Assembly: GCA_028564925.1 (NCBI GenBank) | Contig: CM053031.1 | Location: forward strand, 94,267,273 to 94,331,272 | DNA from: Lithobates sylvaticus | Taxonomy: Eukaryota; Chordata; Amphibia; Anura; Ranidae | Reading direction: 5' to 3' | Length of the DNA stretch: 64,000 bases | Program-made: the position numbers and the translations under genes | In this document: positions 11,195 through 22,652 of the stretch, in pieces | Position numbering within the stretch: the first letter of the stretch is position 1 | Layout of the letters: each line of letters begins with the position of its first letter | The notes under the pieces: generated by a model | The model's input: the letters and a program-made list of their open reading frames with translations, nothing else | Told to the model about the DNA's origin: nothing | The model's database searches: none

Positions 11195-11640
11195 ATTCAG
11201 GCTACCCCCCTCCCTCCCTCTAGTTTTCTCCCCCCTCCCTCTAGTTTGCTCCTCCCCTCCCTCTAGTTTGCTCCTCCCCTCCCTCTAGTTTGCTTTTCCA
11301 CTCCCTCTAGTTTGCTCCTCCCCTCCCTCTAGTTTGCTCCTCCCCTCCCTCTAGTTTGCTTTTCCCCTCCCTCTAGTTTGCTTTTCCACTCCCTCTAGTT
11401 TGCTCCTCCCCTCCCTCTAGTTTTCTCCCCCCTCCCTCTAGTTTGCTTTTCCCCTCCCTCTAGTTTTCTCCCCCCTCCCTCTAGTTTGCTTTTCCCCTCC
11501 CTCTAGTTTGCTTTTCCCCTCCCTCTAGTTTGCTTTTCCCCTCCCTCTAGTTTGCTCATCCCCTCCCTCTAGTTTGCTCCTCCTCTTCCCATTCTCTAGT
11601 TTGTTCCTCTTGTCCCCTACCTCTAGTTTCGGTCCTCTTC
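11195..11640. repeat. Minisatellite, ~20-bp CCCTCCCTCTAGTTTGCT units
   Basis: About twenty tandem units of ctccctctagtttgctcctc or the variant with gcttttcccc. Spacing is mostly 20 bp. The strand is almost pure pyrimidine apart from the TAGTTTG core. The array passes directly into the CCT-rich tract that follows. Confidence 0.9.
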
Positions 11641-12235
11641 TACCCCTCTCCTCCCCTACCCCTATTCCTAGTCCAAGTCTGCCTCTCCTACTTGTTTTCT
11701 AATCATCACCTACTCCTTCTCCTCTTCTACTCCTCCTATTTATCCTCATTCTCCTTCTCCTATTCATCTTCCTCCTCCTTTTCATCCTACTCCTTCTATT
11801 CATCATTATCCTCCTCCTCCTCCTATTTACCCCCTTCTCCTGTTCATCCTTCTCCTGTCCCTCATCCTCCCCCCTATTTATCCTCCTATTCATCCTCCTC
11901 CTATTTATCCTCCTAATCATCCCCCTATTTATCCTCCTTTTCCTCCTCCTCTTCACCCTCCTCCTCCTCCTTATCCTCCTATTTATTTTCCTCCTCCTCA
12001 GCCGTGACCTGAAAGGAGGGGGAAGCTGCAGCCGCGACCTCCTCTTCTCTACCCTACTGCACTCCTCATCTTCCTCCTCCTATTTATCCTCCTCATCCTT
12101 CTCCTATTTATCCTCCTCTTCCTCCTCCTATTATTTATCCTCCTCCTCCTATTTATCCTCCTCATCCTTCTCCTATTTATCCTCCTCCTATTATTTATCC
12201 TCCTCCTCCTATTCATCCATTTATTACATTTTATA
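11641..12235. repeat. CCT/ATTTATCCT polypyrimidine tract
   Basis: This is degenerate tandem sequence of cctcctcc and cctatttatcctcctc units. The plus strand is nearly all pyrimidine over about 600 bp. Long open frames here (for example arginine-rich ones on the minus strand) are compositional artefacts. Such homopurine/homopyrimidine DNA can form triplexes (known property, not shown here). Confidence 0.88.
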
Positions 12236-12488
12236 CACTTTGTAAAATCATACAAGGCATATTGTATACAACATTTTCAGTAGTAATAAATAACACACAA
12301 ATAACTGGTTCAAAACAACGTATAAATATTGAAAAATAAACAACATGTACACTTTCATTATGTGTAACTAATATTAAGACTTCCTTGTCTTATTCATCCT
12401 CCTCCTATTTATCCTCCTCAGCCGTGACCTGAATGGAGGGGGGAAGCCGCAGCCGCGACCTCCTCTTCTCTACCCTACTGCACTCCTC
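11999..12488. repeat. Pair of ~70-bp direct repeats
   Basis: The block beginning cagccgtgacctga and ending accctactgcactcctc occurs at about 11,999-12,068 and again at 12,418-12,488 with two or three differences. The ~350 bp between them is CCT tract followed by AT-rich unique-looking sequence. Confidence 0.8.
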
Positions 12489-12632
12489 CTCTACCTCCTC
12501 TTACCTGGAAAATAGTTCTTTACAGATGGAATATGAGAAAACCCAGATGCAGGTGACAGAAAACAATATAAATTGTTAGACATCGGATAATCCAACCAAC
12601 TATTCTGCTTTTGTCGGCTTGGGTGGTTGCGG

Positions 12633-13294
12633 TTATGGAGGCTGGGGTTTTTTGGGAAATGGGGTAAATTTTTTATTCTCTAGACAGTGAATAAAGTGTG
12701 GCCTTAGGAGTTTTGTGTCATACTCACACTCTGGATTACCTCCAGGTGTCAAAAACTCTACCACATTTGCAGTTGAATACATCAAACAGCTATAATCATC
12801 TGGTGCCTGCTGGTGTACATTTAAAAAGTACGTGTGTTTTAGAGGTTTTGCAACCAGAGATCCATAGCTGTCCGTGATCTGCTTAAAGGCAGGTGATGGA
12901 ATGCGCAGGTCACTGTCAGCCACCAACACTCGTTTACCATCACAAACACTGACAAAAGCATGTCCCGGGGGACTATAAAGATGCAACTGAATAGCTGGGA
13001 ATGACACAGTTGTTATATTTTTATAAACCATTCTGAAGTATTTATCTCGGAATTGATGCCTCAGTACAAAAGCTGTAGAACAGCAAACAGCAAAGCTGGC
13101 AGGCCGACCATTTTGAATGTCAGCCTTGTCCTTCATACTGAGTCTCAATTCCGGGATCCAGGCTCCAGTACTAACTTGTACTTTGGTCTTCTTCCTCGAT
13201 GTCTGCGGCTCGCTGTCATCACACGAGGGCCTCTTCCTTGTCTCCCTTCCACCATCCTGCTGGGGTTCCAAAGCAGGCGGGTCCTCCGGAGCTA
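12633..13294 (-). CDS. Ulp1/C48-like cysteine protease domain ORF (exon-like, partial)
   Basis: The minus-strand open frame encodes about 215 residues ending at 12,633. The protein starts with a charged tail (KRPSCDDSEPQTSRKKTK) and then shows a pattern I know from Ulp1-like proteases of mobile elements: a leading W-x-PELRLSMKD segment, HAFVSV (candidate catalytic His), VLVADSD (candidate Asp), NVHQQAPDDYSC (candidate Cys) followed by STANVVEFL, and a C-terminal YDTKLLRPHFIHCL...FTPFPK. The usual DCG at the nucleophile is DYSCL here. There is no ATG: the first in-frame M-like position is TTG at 13,271, and the frame is open back to tttttttag at about 13,295, a good 3' splice site on this strand. 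It therefore looks like a terminal exon of a larger gene whose upstream exons I cannot find. Family assignment is by pattern only; a host gene, a KDZ-type DNA transposon or another mobile element are all possible. Confidence 0.5.
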
Positions 13295-13725
<431 letters not shown>

Positions 13726-13729
13726 TTAA

Positions 13730-14717
13730 CCTGTTGCTGACCACCCGCCGTCAAATGACGGCGGAGCGGTGCAGCTCTTGTGGCGGGCCGCCGTCATATG
13801 ACGGCGCTCGCTTTTTGGCCACTAGGGGCGCGTGCCCGCCGCGTAGCTGGGGACCCGATGCGCGTGCCCGGCGGCCGCGATGTCCGACAGGCACCCACGA
13901 TTGCCCGGTAAGTGAGCAGGACATGGATCTGTGTATGTAAACACACAGATCCACGTCCTGTCACTGGAGAGGAGACCGATGGTGTGTCCCTTGTACATAG
14001 GGACACCGATCGGTCCCCTCCCCCAGTCAGTCCCCTCCCCCACACAGTTAGAATCACTAATCTAGGGAACATATTAACCCCTGCAGCGCCCCCTAGTGTT
14101 AACCCCTTCCCTGCCAGTCACATTTATACAGTAATCAATGCATTTTTATAGCACGGATCGCTGTATAAATGTGAATGGTCCCAAAAATGTGTCAAAAGTG
14201 TCCGATATGTCCGCCGCAATGTCGCAGTCACGATACAAATCGCAGATCGCCGCCATTACTAGTAAAAAAAAAATAATAATAAAAATGCTATAAATCTATC
14301 CCCTATTTTGTAGATGCTATAACTTTTGCGCAAACCAATCAATAGACGCTTATTGCGATTTTTTTTTTTTTTTTACCAAAAATATGTAGAAGAATACGTA
14401 TTGGCCTAAACTGAGGAAAAAAATGTTTTTTAAAAAAAAAAATAAAAAATTGGATATTTATTATAATAAAAAGTAAAAAAATATTGCATTTTTTCAAACT
14501 TGTCCCTCTTAATTTGTTTATAGCGCAAGAAATAAAAACCGCAGAGGTGATCAAATACCACCAAAATAAAACTCTATTTGTGGGGAAAAAAATTATAAAA
14601 GTTTTATTTGGGTACATCCTTGCATGACCGCGCAAATGTTATTAAAAATGCGACAGCGCTAAAAGCTGAAAAATGGCTTGGTCAGGAAGGGGGTGTTTGT
14701 GCCTGGTAGGCAAGTGG
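13730..14717 (+). repeat. Family-1 repeat, complete, TTAA on both sides
   Basis: The element starts ctgttgctgaccacccgc after TTAA (13,726-13,729) and ends gtaggcaagtgg before TTAA (14,718-14,721). Blocks in order: GC-rich head with cgccgtcatatgacggcg, a short hairpin around cagtaatcaatgcattttta, then tataacttttgcgcaaacc, atatgtagaagaatacgta and the T-rich tail. TTAA duplication with ends close to CC.../...GG suggests a piggyBac-type MITE, but I cannot identify the parent transposase. Confidence 0.7.
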
Positions 14718-14721
14718 TTAA

Positions 14722-15430
14722 AGTGTTTGTAACCTCAACAATTTAATTTGCTGTCAGCCCCTCTCCTTTATTCAGCGTTAGTGCAAGTGTTTACTGAAAT
14801 AAATGCCTCTAAATATCTTTTTTTTTTATTTTTTTATTTTTTTACACATCTTAAGGCCGGTCACGTGACTCCCAGCTGCTCTGCTACTCTGATCCCCGGG
14901 CTACAGCGGGAGGGGCCGAGCTGTCCCTCTGATGTCAGCCAGGAGGTCACGTGACCGCCATGCTGGCTTCTTATCCTCTCCGGCTGTAGCCCAGGGATCG
15001 GAGTAGCAGAGCGGCCAGGAGTCGTGTGACCAGCCTGAAGATATCTGAAAACTGTATTTAGAGGCTTTGTTTTTAGTAATCACTTTCACTGTGCATTATC
15101 CCTGGATAAAGGAGAGGGGCCAGCAGTGACATTTGTTAAAATGTAATGTACTATGAATAGCGGCACGAGGGGGGGGGGGTGGAGACGGCTCACACCGACA
15201 CATGGAACTGACAGGGTGGGCGAGGACAGAGGAGAGCTGCAGATGATGGAGGCACGTAAACTGTCCAAGGTGTCAGGGCTCAGCAGCCATGATGAACTGT
15301 TGTCATTTTACAGGAGGAGGGCAGAACCTGGCAGGATCAGACAGGTTTTTTTACAGCTCTCAGAGGAGCAGGTTAGACAGCACAAGCACTGTGCTGTTAA
15401 CTTGCTGTAAGGGAACAGGATCCATTTTTT
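14722..15430. repeat. Family-3 fold-back repeat
   Basis: The left part (ctgtcagcccctctccttta, 14,752) is inverted at 15,100-15,130 (ggagaggggccagcagtgac), and an inner pair around the ggtcacgtgact/aggtcacgtgacc motifs folds again. The segment 15,225-15,415 (gagagctgcagatgatggag; ggtgtcagggctcagcagcc) recurs at 49,960-50,160 inside a hAT-type element, so this is probably a piece of that family. Confidence 0.6.
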
Positions 15431-15489
15431 TATTATTATTTAGGGTTATAAAAACTTTAAAATGCTCACTCACTATACCCCTTAATGTG

Positions 15490-15920
15490 ATACTATAGGT
15501 GTTTTTTTTTTTTAATTAACAATATTACCTGCTCTGTACAATGGTTTTTGCATAGCGCATCCCCGATCCTCCTCTTCTCTTCTTTGGGTCCCCTGCCGGT
15601 GCTCCTATGTCCTTCCCCGTGCTGAGTGCCCTATAGCAAGCTGCCTGCTATTGGTCACTTGTGCGTGCTCTCTCCTGAGCTGGCTTTATGTCCATAGACA
15701 CACAGACCGTGGCTCAGCCCCGCCCCCTCCTCACTGGTTGTAATTGACAGCCGTGGGAGCCAGTGGCTGCTGCTGTCTAAACCAATGAGGAAGGAGAGAG
15801 CCGTTGTTCCCATTTGCTCACATTGTCCTGTGCCTGATCCGACACCCGGAATGGAAAGCCTGCGTAAACTTTAAGGGAGCTCCACTGCTCCGCTAATCAC
15901 CTGGAGCCAGCATGCATTCC
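15490..15920 (-). repeat. Family-4 dispersed repeat
   Basis: On the minus strand this matches the units at 51.7-52.37 kb and 28.34-28.62 kb: shared blocks are tgcacagagcagg-like gcaaaaaccattg, the tgattgacag/ctgtcaatt block and a cactggctcccac region. The splice-donor-like aggtaagtat at the unit end of the other copies is present in degraded form here (aggtaatatt). Confidence 0.5.
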
Positions 15921-16144
15921 AATCTGGGCAGAAGTCACGTCATCGACCAAAGCCTCGTCCTCCACCAATCCCGACGTCCTCTGTGACCTGACTGAGGAAC
16001 CAACAGTTATACCAACCAGTGCCTGTTAGCCGGGCCAATTATATTAGCTTATTGTACAGGACACAGAGGATAGGTCCTGGATGGCTGCAATGCTTCACCA
16101 ATATTTGGGTTTTGTTCCCTTGAACCAGTTGATCTCCCGAAGAT

Positions 16145-17067
16145 TTACCCCCTCTTTATGACCAGGCCTTTTTTTGTGATATAGATTTTTAAATCTAACT
16201 TTAAAAACATTTAAAATTCGACGCATTCGTTCAATGCTGTACCCAATAGATTCTTTTGGTGATCAACACCATTGCGGTTTTTATTTTTTGGTGATCAACA
16301 CCAGTGCGGTTTTTATTTTTTGCGCTATAAACTAAAAAAGCTGACAATTTTGAAAAAAAAAAAAACAATATTGCTTGTTTACTTTTCTGCTATAAAACAT
16401 AGCCAATAAAAAATAATGAAACTATCAAATGTATTTATCAATTTAGGCCAATATTTATTCTGCATATTTTTTGGTTAAAAAAAATCCCAGTAAGCGTATA
16501 TTGATTGGTTTGCGCAAAAGTTATAGCGTCTACAAACTATGGGATATTCTTATTTTTTACTAGTACACTGCTAAAAATATGCACTGTCACTGTATTGATG
16601 ACATTGGCTGGGAAGGGGTTAAACATCGGGGGCGATCAAAGGGTTTACTGTATGCCTAACCAGTATTTTTTCACTGTGTGGGAGGTGCTTTTACTAGGGA
16701 AGGGAATTAATCCATGTCCCTGCTTAGCAGGAACACAGGATCATTGCCTTCCCTACAGACAGAACGGTGATCTGTATTGTTTACATTGGCAGACCAACAT
16801 TCTGGCTTTGGCCTAATGATCGGCGGGTGTCGGTGGACATTGATTCCGTGGTACCTGCAGTTTAGCTCCTGCTGTGTCTAATAACAGTAGCGGCGGTTGC
16901 AGGTGGCACGCATGCATGACCCGGATGTGTACGTGCGCAGAACCGCCTCCCTGACACAGTAGATCGTGAGGAATTCTATATAATATAGGGTGAGGAATTC
17001 CAGGACAATCGGGCATAAGGAGAGGACTGACTCGCAGTCCTCTCTGCATTGGTAATGGCTTATTTGG
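16145..17067 (-). repeat. Family-1 repeat, inverted
   Basis: Read on the minus strand it shows the family blocks in order: gcaaaccaatcaatatacgc, the T-rich runs, tatagcgcaaaaaataaaa, and a tail ending in gaccaggcc-like sequence at about 16,165. A direct repeat of ~37 bp (ggtgatcaacaccattgcgg) is present at 16,258-16,320. It abuts a family-2 head at about 17,068. Confidence 0.6.
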
Positions 17068-18329
17068 GACCGCCCACCGTCGTTATAGGTTGGTACTTTG
17101 AAGAGGGATATCACTGTTGTTATGGCAGCAGCTAGCTACCATAACCCCGGTATCCTCTTCTTTAGCGGGTGGTCTGCTTTTAGGTAAAAGTGGTCTCTGC
17201 AGCGGATTCGCCACAAGATCACCTTTATCAGCAGCAGGAGAGAAGCCCCCCCTCCCGCCGCGCTCCAGTACCCTCCGCCACTTACCGGAGCCACCAGCAG
17301 TTGGAGAGGCGATCGCGTCCTTCTCTCTGTTAGTTGTGGAGGCGAGTGAGGGGAAAATGGCCCCCACCCGTCTCCATACCATTGTAGGGCAGAAAAAAAA
17401 CGTCAAAACGTCACTTCCGCCTATAGCTCTTAAAGATACTTTTTTGTGTTATTGCATTTTAGTGTAAATATGAGATCTGAGGACTTTTTGACCCCCAGAT
17501 CTCCTATTTAAGAGGTCCTGTCATGCTTTTTTCTATTACAAGGGATGTTTACATTCCTTGTAATGGGAATAAAAGTGACACAATTATTTTTATTTTTTTA
17601 AAGAACAGTGTAAAAATAAAAGGTAAAATAAATAAGAAAAAAATGTTTTTAAACGCACCCCATCCCGCCGAGCTCACGCGTAGAAGCGAACGCATATGTG
17701 AGCAGCGCCCGCATATGAAAACTGTGTTCAAACCACAATCGTTAGAGCGAGAGCAATAATTCTAGCCCTAGACCTACTCTGTAACTCAAAACATGCAACC
17801 TGTAGAATTTTTAACATCGCCTATGGAGATTTTTAAGGGTAAAAGTTTGTCTCCATTCCACAAGTGGGCGCAATTTAGAAGCGTGACATGTTGGGTATCA
17901 ATTTACTTGGCGTAACATTATCTTTCACAATATAAAAAAAATTGGGGCTAACTTTACTTATTTTTTTTATTTAAAAAGTGTATTTTTTCCAAAAGAAAGT
18001 GCGTTTGTAAGACCACTGCGCAAATACGGTGTGACAAAGTATTGCAACAACCGCCATTTTATTCTCTAGGGCAGTGATGGCGAACCTTGGCACCCCAGAT
18101 GTTTTGGTACTACATTTCCCATGATGCTCATGCACTCTGCAGTGTAGTTGAGCATCATGGGAAATGTAGTTCCAAAACATCTAGGTTGTCAAGGTTCGCC
18201 ATCACTGCTCTAGGGTGTTAGAACCCCCCAACATTATAATGTATTTTTTTTCTAAGTAATTTTCTAGGAAAAAAAAATGTTTTTCACTTGTAAACATCAA
18301 ATCTCAAATGAGGCTCGGGGCTGAAGTGG
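17068..18329 (+). repeat. Family-2 repeat, nearly complete
   Basis: The head (accgcccaccgtcgtta, 17,078) resembles the head at 3821, the hairpin attacaagggatgtttac recurs at 17,536, and the tail ends ggggctgaagtgg before TTAA (18,330-18,333). A hAT MITE interrupts it at 18,072-18,207. Open frames inside are short and have no recognisable domain. Confidence 0.65.
18072..18207. mobile_element. Palindromic hAT MITE with 8-bp target duplication
   Basis: The ends cagtgatggcgaacctt and aaggttcgccatcactg are perfect inverted repeats, and the flanking 8-bp ctctaggg is duplicated exactly (18,064-18,071; 18,208-18,215). The 136-bp element is almost one palindrome with an ~18-bp unpaired centre. Each arm carries actacatttcccatgatgc (18,109-18,127 and, inverted, 18,152-18,170), resembling the ZNF143/STAF site. 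The host family-2 repeat reads through cleanly when the insert is ignored (compare 3735-3750). Confidence 0.92.
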
Positions 18330-18333
18330 TTAA

Positions 18334-18641
18334 GACAAATGGCTTTGCATGTGGTCCCGAGGAGCTATATACTCCTGAACTTTACATTATACAATCACTT
18401 TTATAATATACCCTGTAAAAGAAGATGGCAATTAAGAACAATTAATATCAAACTATTGATGAGACAAAACTGGGCCCTGTCCTGGGAAAGTTTCTGTTTA
18501 ATGTGTGCCAACGTAATTGTGTGACATCACACCTGACTCATTGGTATATGAAGACTATTGTCAGATTTATCATGGGGTTTCAGTGGTAACTATTGCTTTT
18601 GAGAGCTATCTGGTTAACCATACATATATGCATTCAATATA
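18334..18641. other. Stretch without a recognisable feature
   Basis: AT-rich sequence between a family-2 repeat and a Tc1-type element. I see no coding signal, RNA gene or known repeat. Confidence 0.5.
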
Positions 18642-19489
18642 CACTATATTACCAAAAATATTGGGACGCCTGCCTTTGCACGCTCATGAATTTAGTGGCA
18701 TTCCACTCTTAGTCCGTAGGGTTCAATATTGAGTTGGGCCACCCTTTGCAGCCATAACAGCTTTAACTCTTCTGGGAAGGCTGTCCACAAGGTTTAGAAG
18801 TGTGTCTATGGGAATGTTTGACCATTCTTCCAGATGCGTATTTGTGAGGTACAGGAGCAAAATGCAGCCACTAAACCAGTGATGAGGTTCAAAGCGGGCC
18901 TCGCGTCCTGTGTGTTCAGCAACCTCAGAGTCTAGCTGCCTGTACAGTGTGGGAAATACTTCATTACAGGTAATACCTGATGACCATTTGCGAGCCCCCT
19001 TTGAACCTCATCACTGGTTTAGTGGCTGCATTTTGCTCCTGTGTCTGATGCCCTTTGAGCTGTTTGCCCTGGACTTCCTTGGACAGAGGCCCTGGCTGGG
19101 TGTATAGACACAAGCTCTTGTTGCTTGCCTTCTGGTAAGCGTGTAATTCATATGGTGTTTGACACTTATTGGTGGTGGAAGATTGCACTCATCTATCAAC
19201 CCATTTAAGTTGTCTGTTTGATTATCAAATATATTATGGACATTATTTGACACACATTTTTATTGTTGGGACTTTATTATTTATGTTTTGGGACTTTCAC
19301 TAGTTCTTTTGCTATTTAGTATATAATTTTTGTCACATTTGTGTTCACAGATGTATTTGTCATTAATTGTAATTTAACACTGGCTCATCGTTGGTTTTCG
19401 CATTGTCAGCGCAGCTATTTTTTCTTTTTCTTTCATTAAATTCATGAGCGTGTAAACGCAGGCTTCCCAATATTTTTGGTAATATAGTG
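18642..19489. mobile_element. Non-autonomous Tc1-type element with internal insertion
   Basis: The ends cactatattaccaaaaatat and its inverse (to 19,489) are long inverted repeats of about 50 bp extending to cacgctcatgaat, flanked by TA on both sides (18,640-18,641; 19,490-19,491). The left half (ttgagttgggccacccttt; agtgtgtctatgggaatgtt) is a Tc1 interior I recognise from many vertebrate genomes. From about 18,851 it is replaced by ~590 bp of foreign sequence that begins with a 44-bp perfect inverted repeat. Confidence 0.8.
18851..19042. repeat. Perfect 44-bp inverted repeat, 104-bp spacer
   Basis: The arms 18,851-18,894 (acaggagcaaaatgcagcca...) and 18,999-19,042 are exact reverse complements, with weaker pairing continuing inward (cgggcctcgc against gcgagcccc). 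It sits at the break between Tc1 sequence and the foreign insert. Confidence 0.93.
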
Positions 19490-19491
19490 TA

Positions 19492-20143
<652 letters not shown>

Positions 20144-20369
20144 GTATTGTGCAAAAGTTTTAGACCGGTGTGAAAAATTTTTTTTTATGGATGAGTTCAG
20201 ATATAGAAGTGTTAAAAGTTTTTCTCAATTAACAAAATGGAGAGTAAGTGGACAGCAGAAAAAATCCAAATCAAATCAATATTTGGTGTGAGCTCCCTTT
20301 GCCTTCAAACCAGCATTAATTCCTCATTCCTTTAGGTACACACAGTGCTTATGTACACCGTTTTTTTAA

Positions 20370-21301
20370 CCGCTTTCCGACCGGCGCACGCCGATGTACG
20401 TTGACAGAATGGCACGGACAGGCATAAGGGCGTACAGGTACGTTCCCTTTAAGATGCCGCTCGTGCAGGTCGGGACCCCCATGAGGCCGGTCGCGGGTCC
20501 CGCGGACTCGATCGCCACGGGGATACCCGCGATCGTCTCACGGGAAGGCTGAACGGGGAGATGTGGAAATAAACAGCATCTCCCCGTTCTGCCTAGCAAC
20601 TAGTGACACCGATCTCTGCTCCCTGTGATTGGAGCAGAGATCAGCATTCACTAGCTGACGCCCCCCCACAGTTACAAACACGCCTCTAGGTACATCTAAC
20701 CCCTACACTGCCACCTAGTGGTTAACCCCTTCACTGCTAGTGTCATTTATACAGGAATCAATGCATTTAAATAGCATTGATTGCTGTATAAATGACAATG
20801 GTCCCAAAAAAATGTGTCAAAAATGTCCAATGTGTCCGCCATAATGTCGCAGTCACAATAAAAATCTCTGATCGCCGCCATTACTAGTAAAAAAAAAATT
20901 ATTAATAAAAATGCTATAAAACTATCCCCTATTTTGTAAGCGCTATAACTTCTGCGCAAACCAATCAATCGCTTATTGCGATTTTTTACCAAAAATATGT
21001 AGAGGAATACGTATCGGCCTAAACTGAAGAAAAATAAAGTTTTTTTATATATTTTTGGGGGATATTTATTATAGCAAAAAGTAAAAAAGAATGCGTTTTT
21101 TTTTCAAAATTCAAAAAATAAAAACCACAGGGGCGATCAAATGCCACCAAAAGAAAGCTCTATTTGTGGGAAAAAAAGGACGTCAATTTTGTCTGGGAGC
21201 CACGTCGCACGACCACGCGATTGTCAGTTAAATCGACGTAGTGCCGAATCGCAAAAAGGGGCCTGGTCCTTTGGCTGCAAATTGGTCCGGGGCTTAAGTG
21301 G
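20370..21301 (+). repeat. Family-1 repeat, complete, TTAA on both sides
   Basis: It runs from cgctttccgaccggcgcacg after TTAA (20,366-20,369) to ccggggcttaagtgg before TTAA (21,302-21,305), 932 bp. The same block order is seen as at 13,730-14,717. It interrupts the Tc1 body. Confidence 0.78.
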
Positions 21302-21309
21302 TTAAGGAA

Positions 21310-22590
21310 CACGGCAGGTAAGTTGTTCCAGACATCTAGGAGAACTAACCACAGATCACCTGGGGATGTCGGTTGTCTCAAACCATCACTTCCAGGACTC
21401 GTGGTTCTTTACACTGAAGATAGTTCTTAGTGATATTGGTCCCAAATTTACTCGGCAGTAGAACAACCATCCCAAACATACAGCCAATCACACGGCTCCC
21501 TGATGGTATGGCATGATGGATAATTATTTGCCTGTATTGATCTTAATCTCCAACTCCATTTGCAGAAATGTAACCTCTACAATGCTTCACTGTTACCTGA
21601 GGACACAACATTTTTGGGGTAATGGCTGGAAAGTGGTACAATAATAAGTGTCTGCAGGCAACAGTGAAGCATGGTGGAGGTTCTTTGCAAGTCTGGGGCT
21701 GCATTTCTGCCAATGGAGTTGGAGATTTGTTCAGGACCAATGGTGTCCTCAATGCTGAGAAATACAGGCAGATACTTATCCATCATGCCATACCATCAGG
21801 AAGGTGTGTGATTGGCCCCAAATGTATTCTGCAACAGGGCAGAGACCCCAAACATGCAGCCAATGTCATTAAGAACTCTCTTCTGTGTAAAGAACAAGCA
21901 GTCCTGGAAGTGATGGTTTGGCCCCCACTGAGCTCTGATTTCCAGTGTTAATTTTGGCAGCAAATTTCGATTTAGTTTTAGTCTTAGGACTAAAATGGCA
22001 TTTTAGTTTTAGTCCCATTTTAGTCTTCTGCAATTGTTTTAGTTTTAGTCGTATTTAGTCGACTGAAATCTCCAGTACATTTTAGTCGACTTAAACGAAT
22101 TTTAGTCATCTAAAATCTAATGGGTGTAATTAAATTGCAATGCATTAGTTAACATTTCTCTACAATTTCCAAACTCATATACTGCTGGAGTGAAAAATCT
22201 CATATATTATTTAAGGTATTGAGGTATGAACATGCACTACAGACCAGTGTTAATTTTGAAGTCAAATTTCAATTTAGTTTTAGTCTTAGTCTTTTGACTA
22301 AAATGCCATTTTAGTTTTAGTCGTATTTAGTCATCTCAATTGTTTTAGTTTTAGTCGAATTTTAGTTGACTAAAATAGTGTTCATTTAGTCGACTAAAAT
22401 GTTTTAGTCAACAAAACTAACACTGATGATTTCAACGTCATGGAGTTTGTCTGGTATTACATGAAGAGACAGAGGGATTTGAGGCAGCCTACATACACAA
22501 ACGACCTGTGGTTAGTTCTTCAAGATGTTTGGAACAACCTACCTGCCGAATTCCTTCAAAAACTGTGTGAAAGTGTAGTAGGGTTGTCAC
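21310..22590 (+). pseudogene. Tc1 transposase fragments, scrambled and interrupted
   Basis: The plus strand at 21,655-21,942 reads ATVKHGGGSLQVWGCISANGVGDL, LNAEKYRQIL and RDPKHAANVIK: the region around the second catalytic Asp (in RDPKHA) of a DD34E Tc1 transposase. After the hAT MITE the frame resumes at 22,434 (NVMEFVWYYMKRQRD, then LQDVWNNLPAEFLQKL). 21,310-21,560 is an inverted piece of the same gene, including the reverse complement of the VWNNLPA region at about 21,320 and of the PKHAAN region near 21,470. No intact reading frame survives. Confidence 0.75.
21943..22425. mobile_element. hAT MITE rich in TTTTAGTC/GACTAAAA motifs
   Basis: The ends cagtgttaattttg and caaaactaacactg are inverted, and the flanks ctgatttc (21,935-21,942) and atgatttc (22,426-22,433) are an 8-bp duplication with one mismatch. 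A second copy of the left end (cagtgttaattttg) starts at 22,245, so either one MITE sits at the edge of another or an internal duplication occurred. Both halves are dense in ttttagttttagtc and tagtcgactaaa. Confidence 0.85.
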
Positions 22591-22652
22591 ACCAAATATT
22601 GGTTTGATTTGGGCTTCTCTTCTGTTAATTTACTTTCCATTTTTTTTACTTG

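Noticed and set aside
11699-12255. Arginine-rich ORFs on the minus strand (repeated RRRRMNRR patterns)
   Set aside because: They are the translation of CCT/ATTTATCCT simple repeats and have no protein-like composition outside the repeat.
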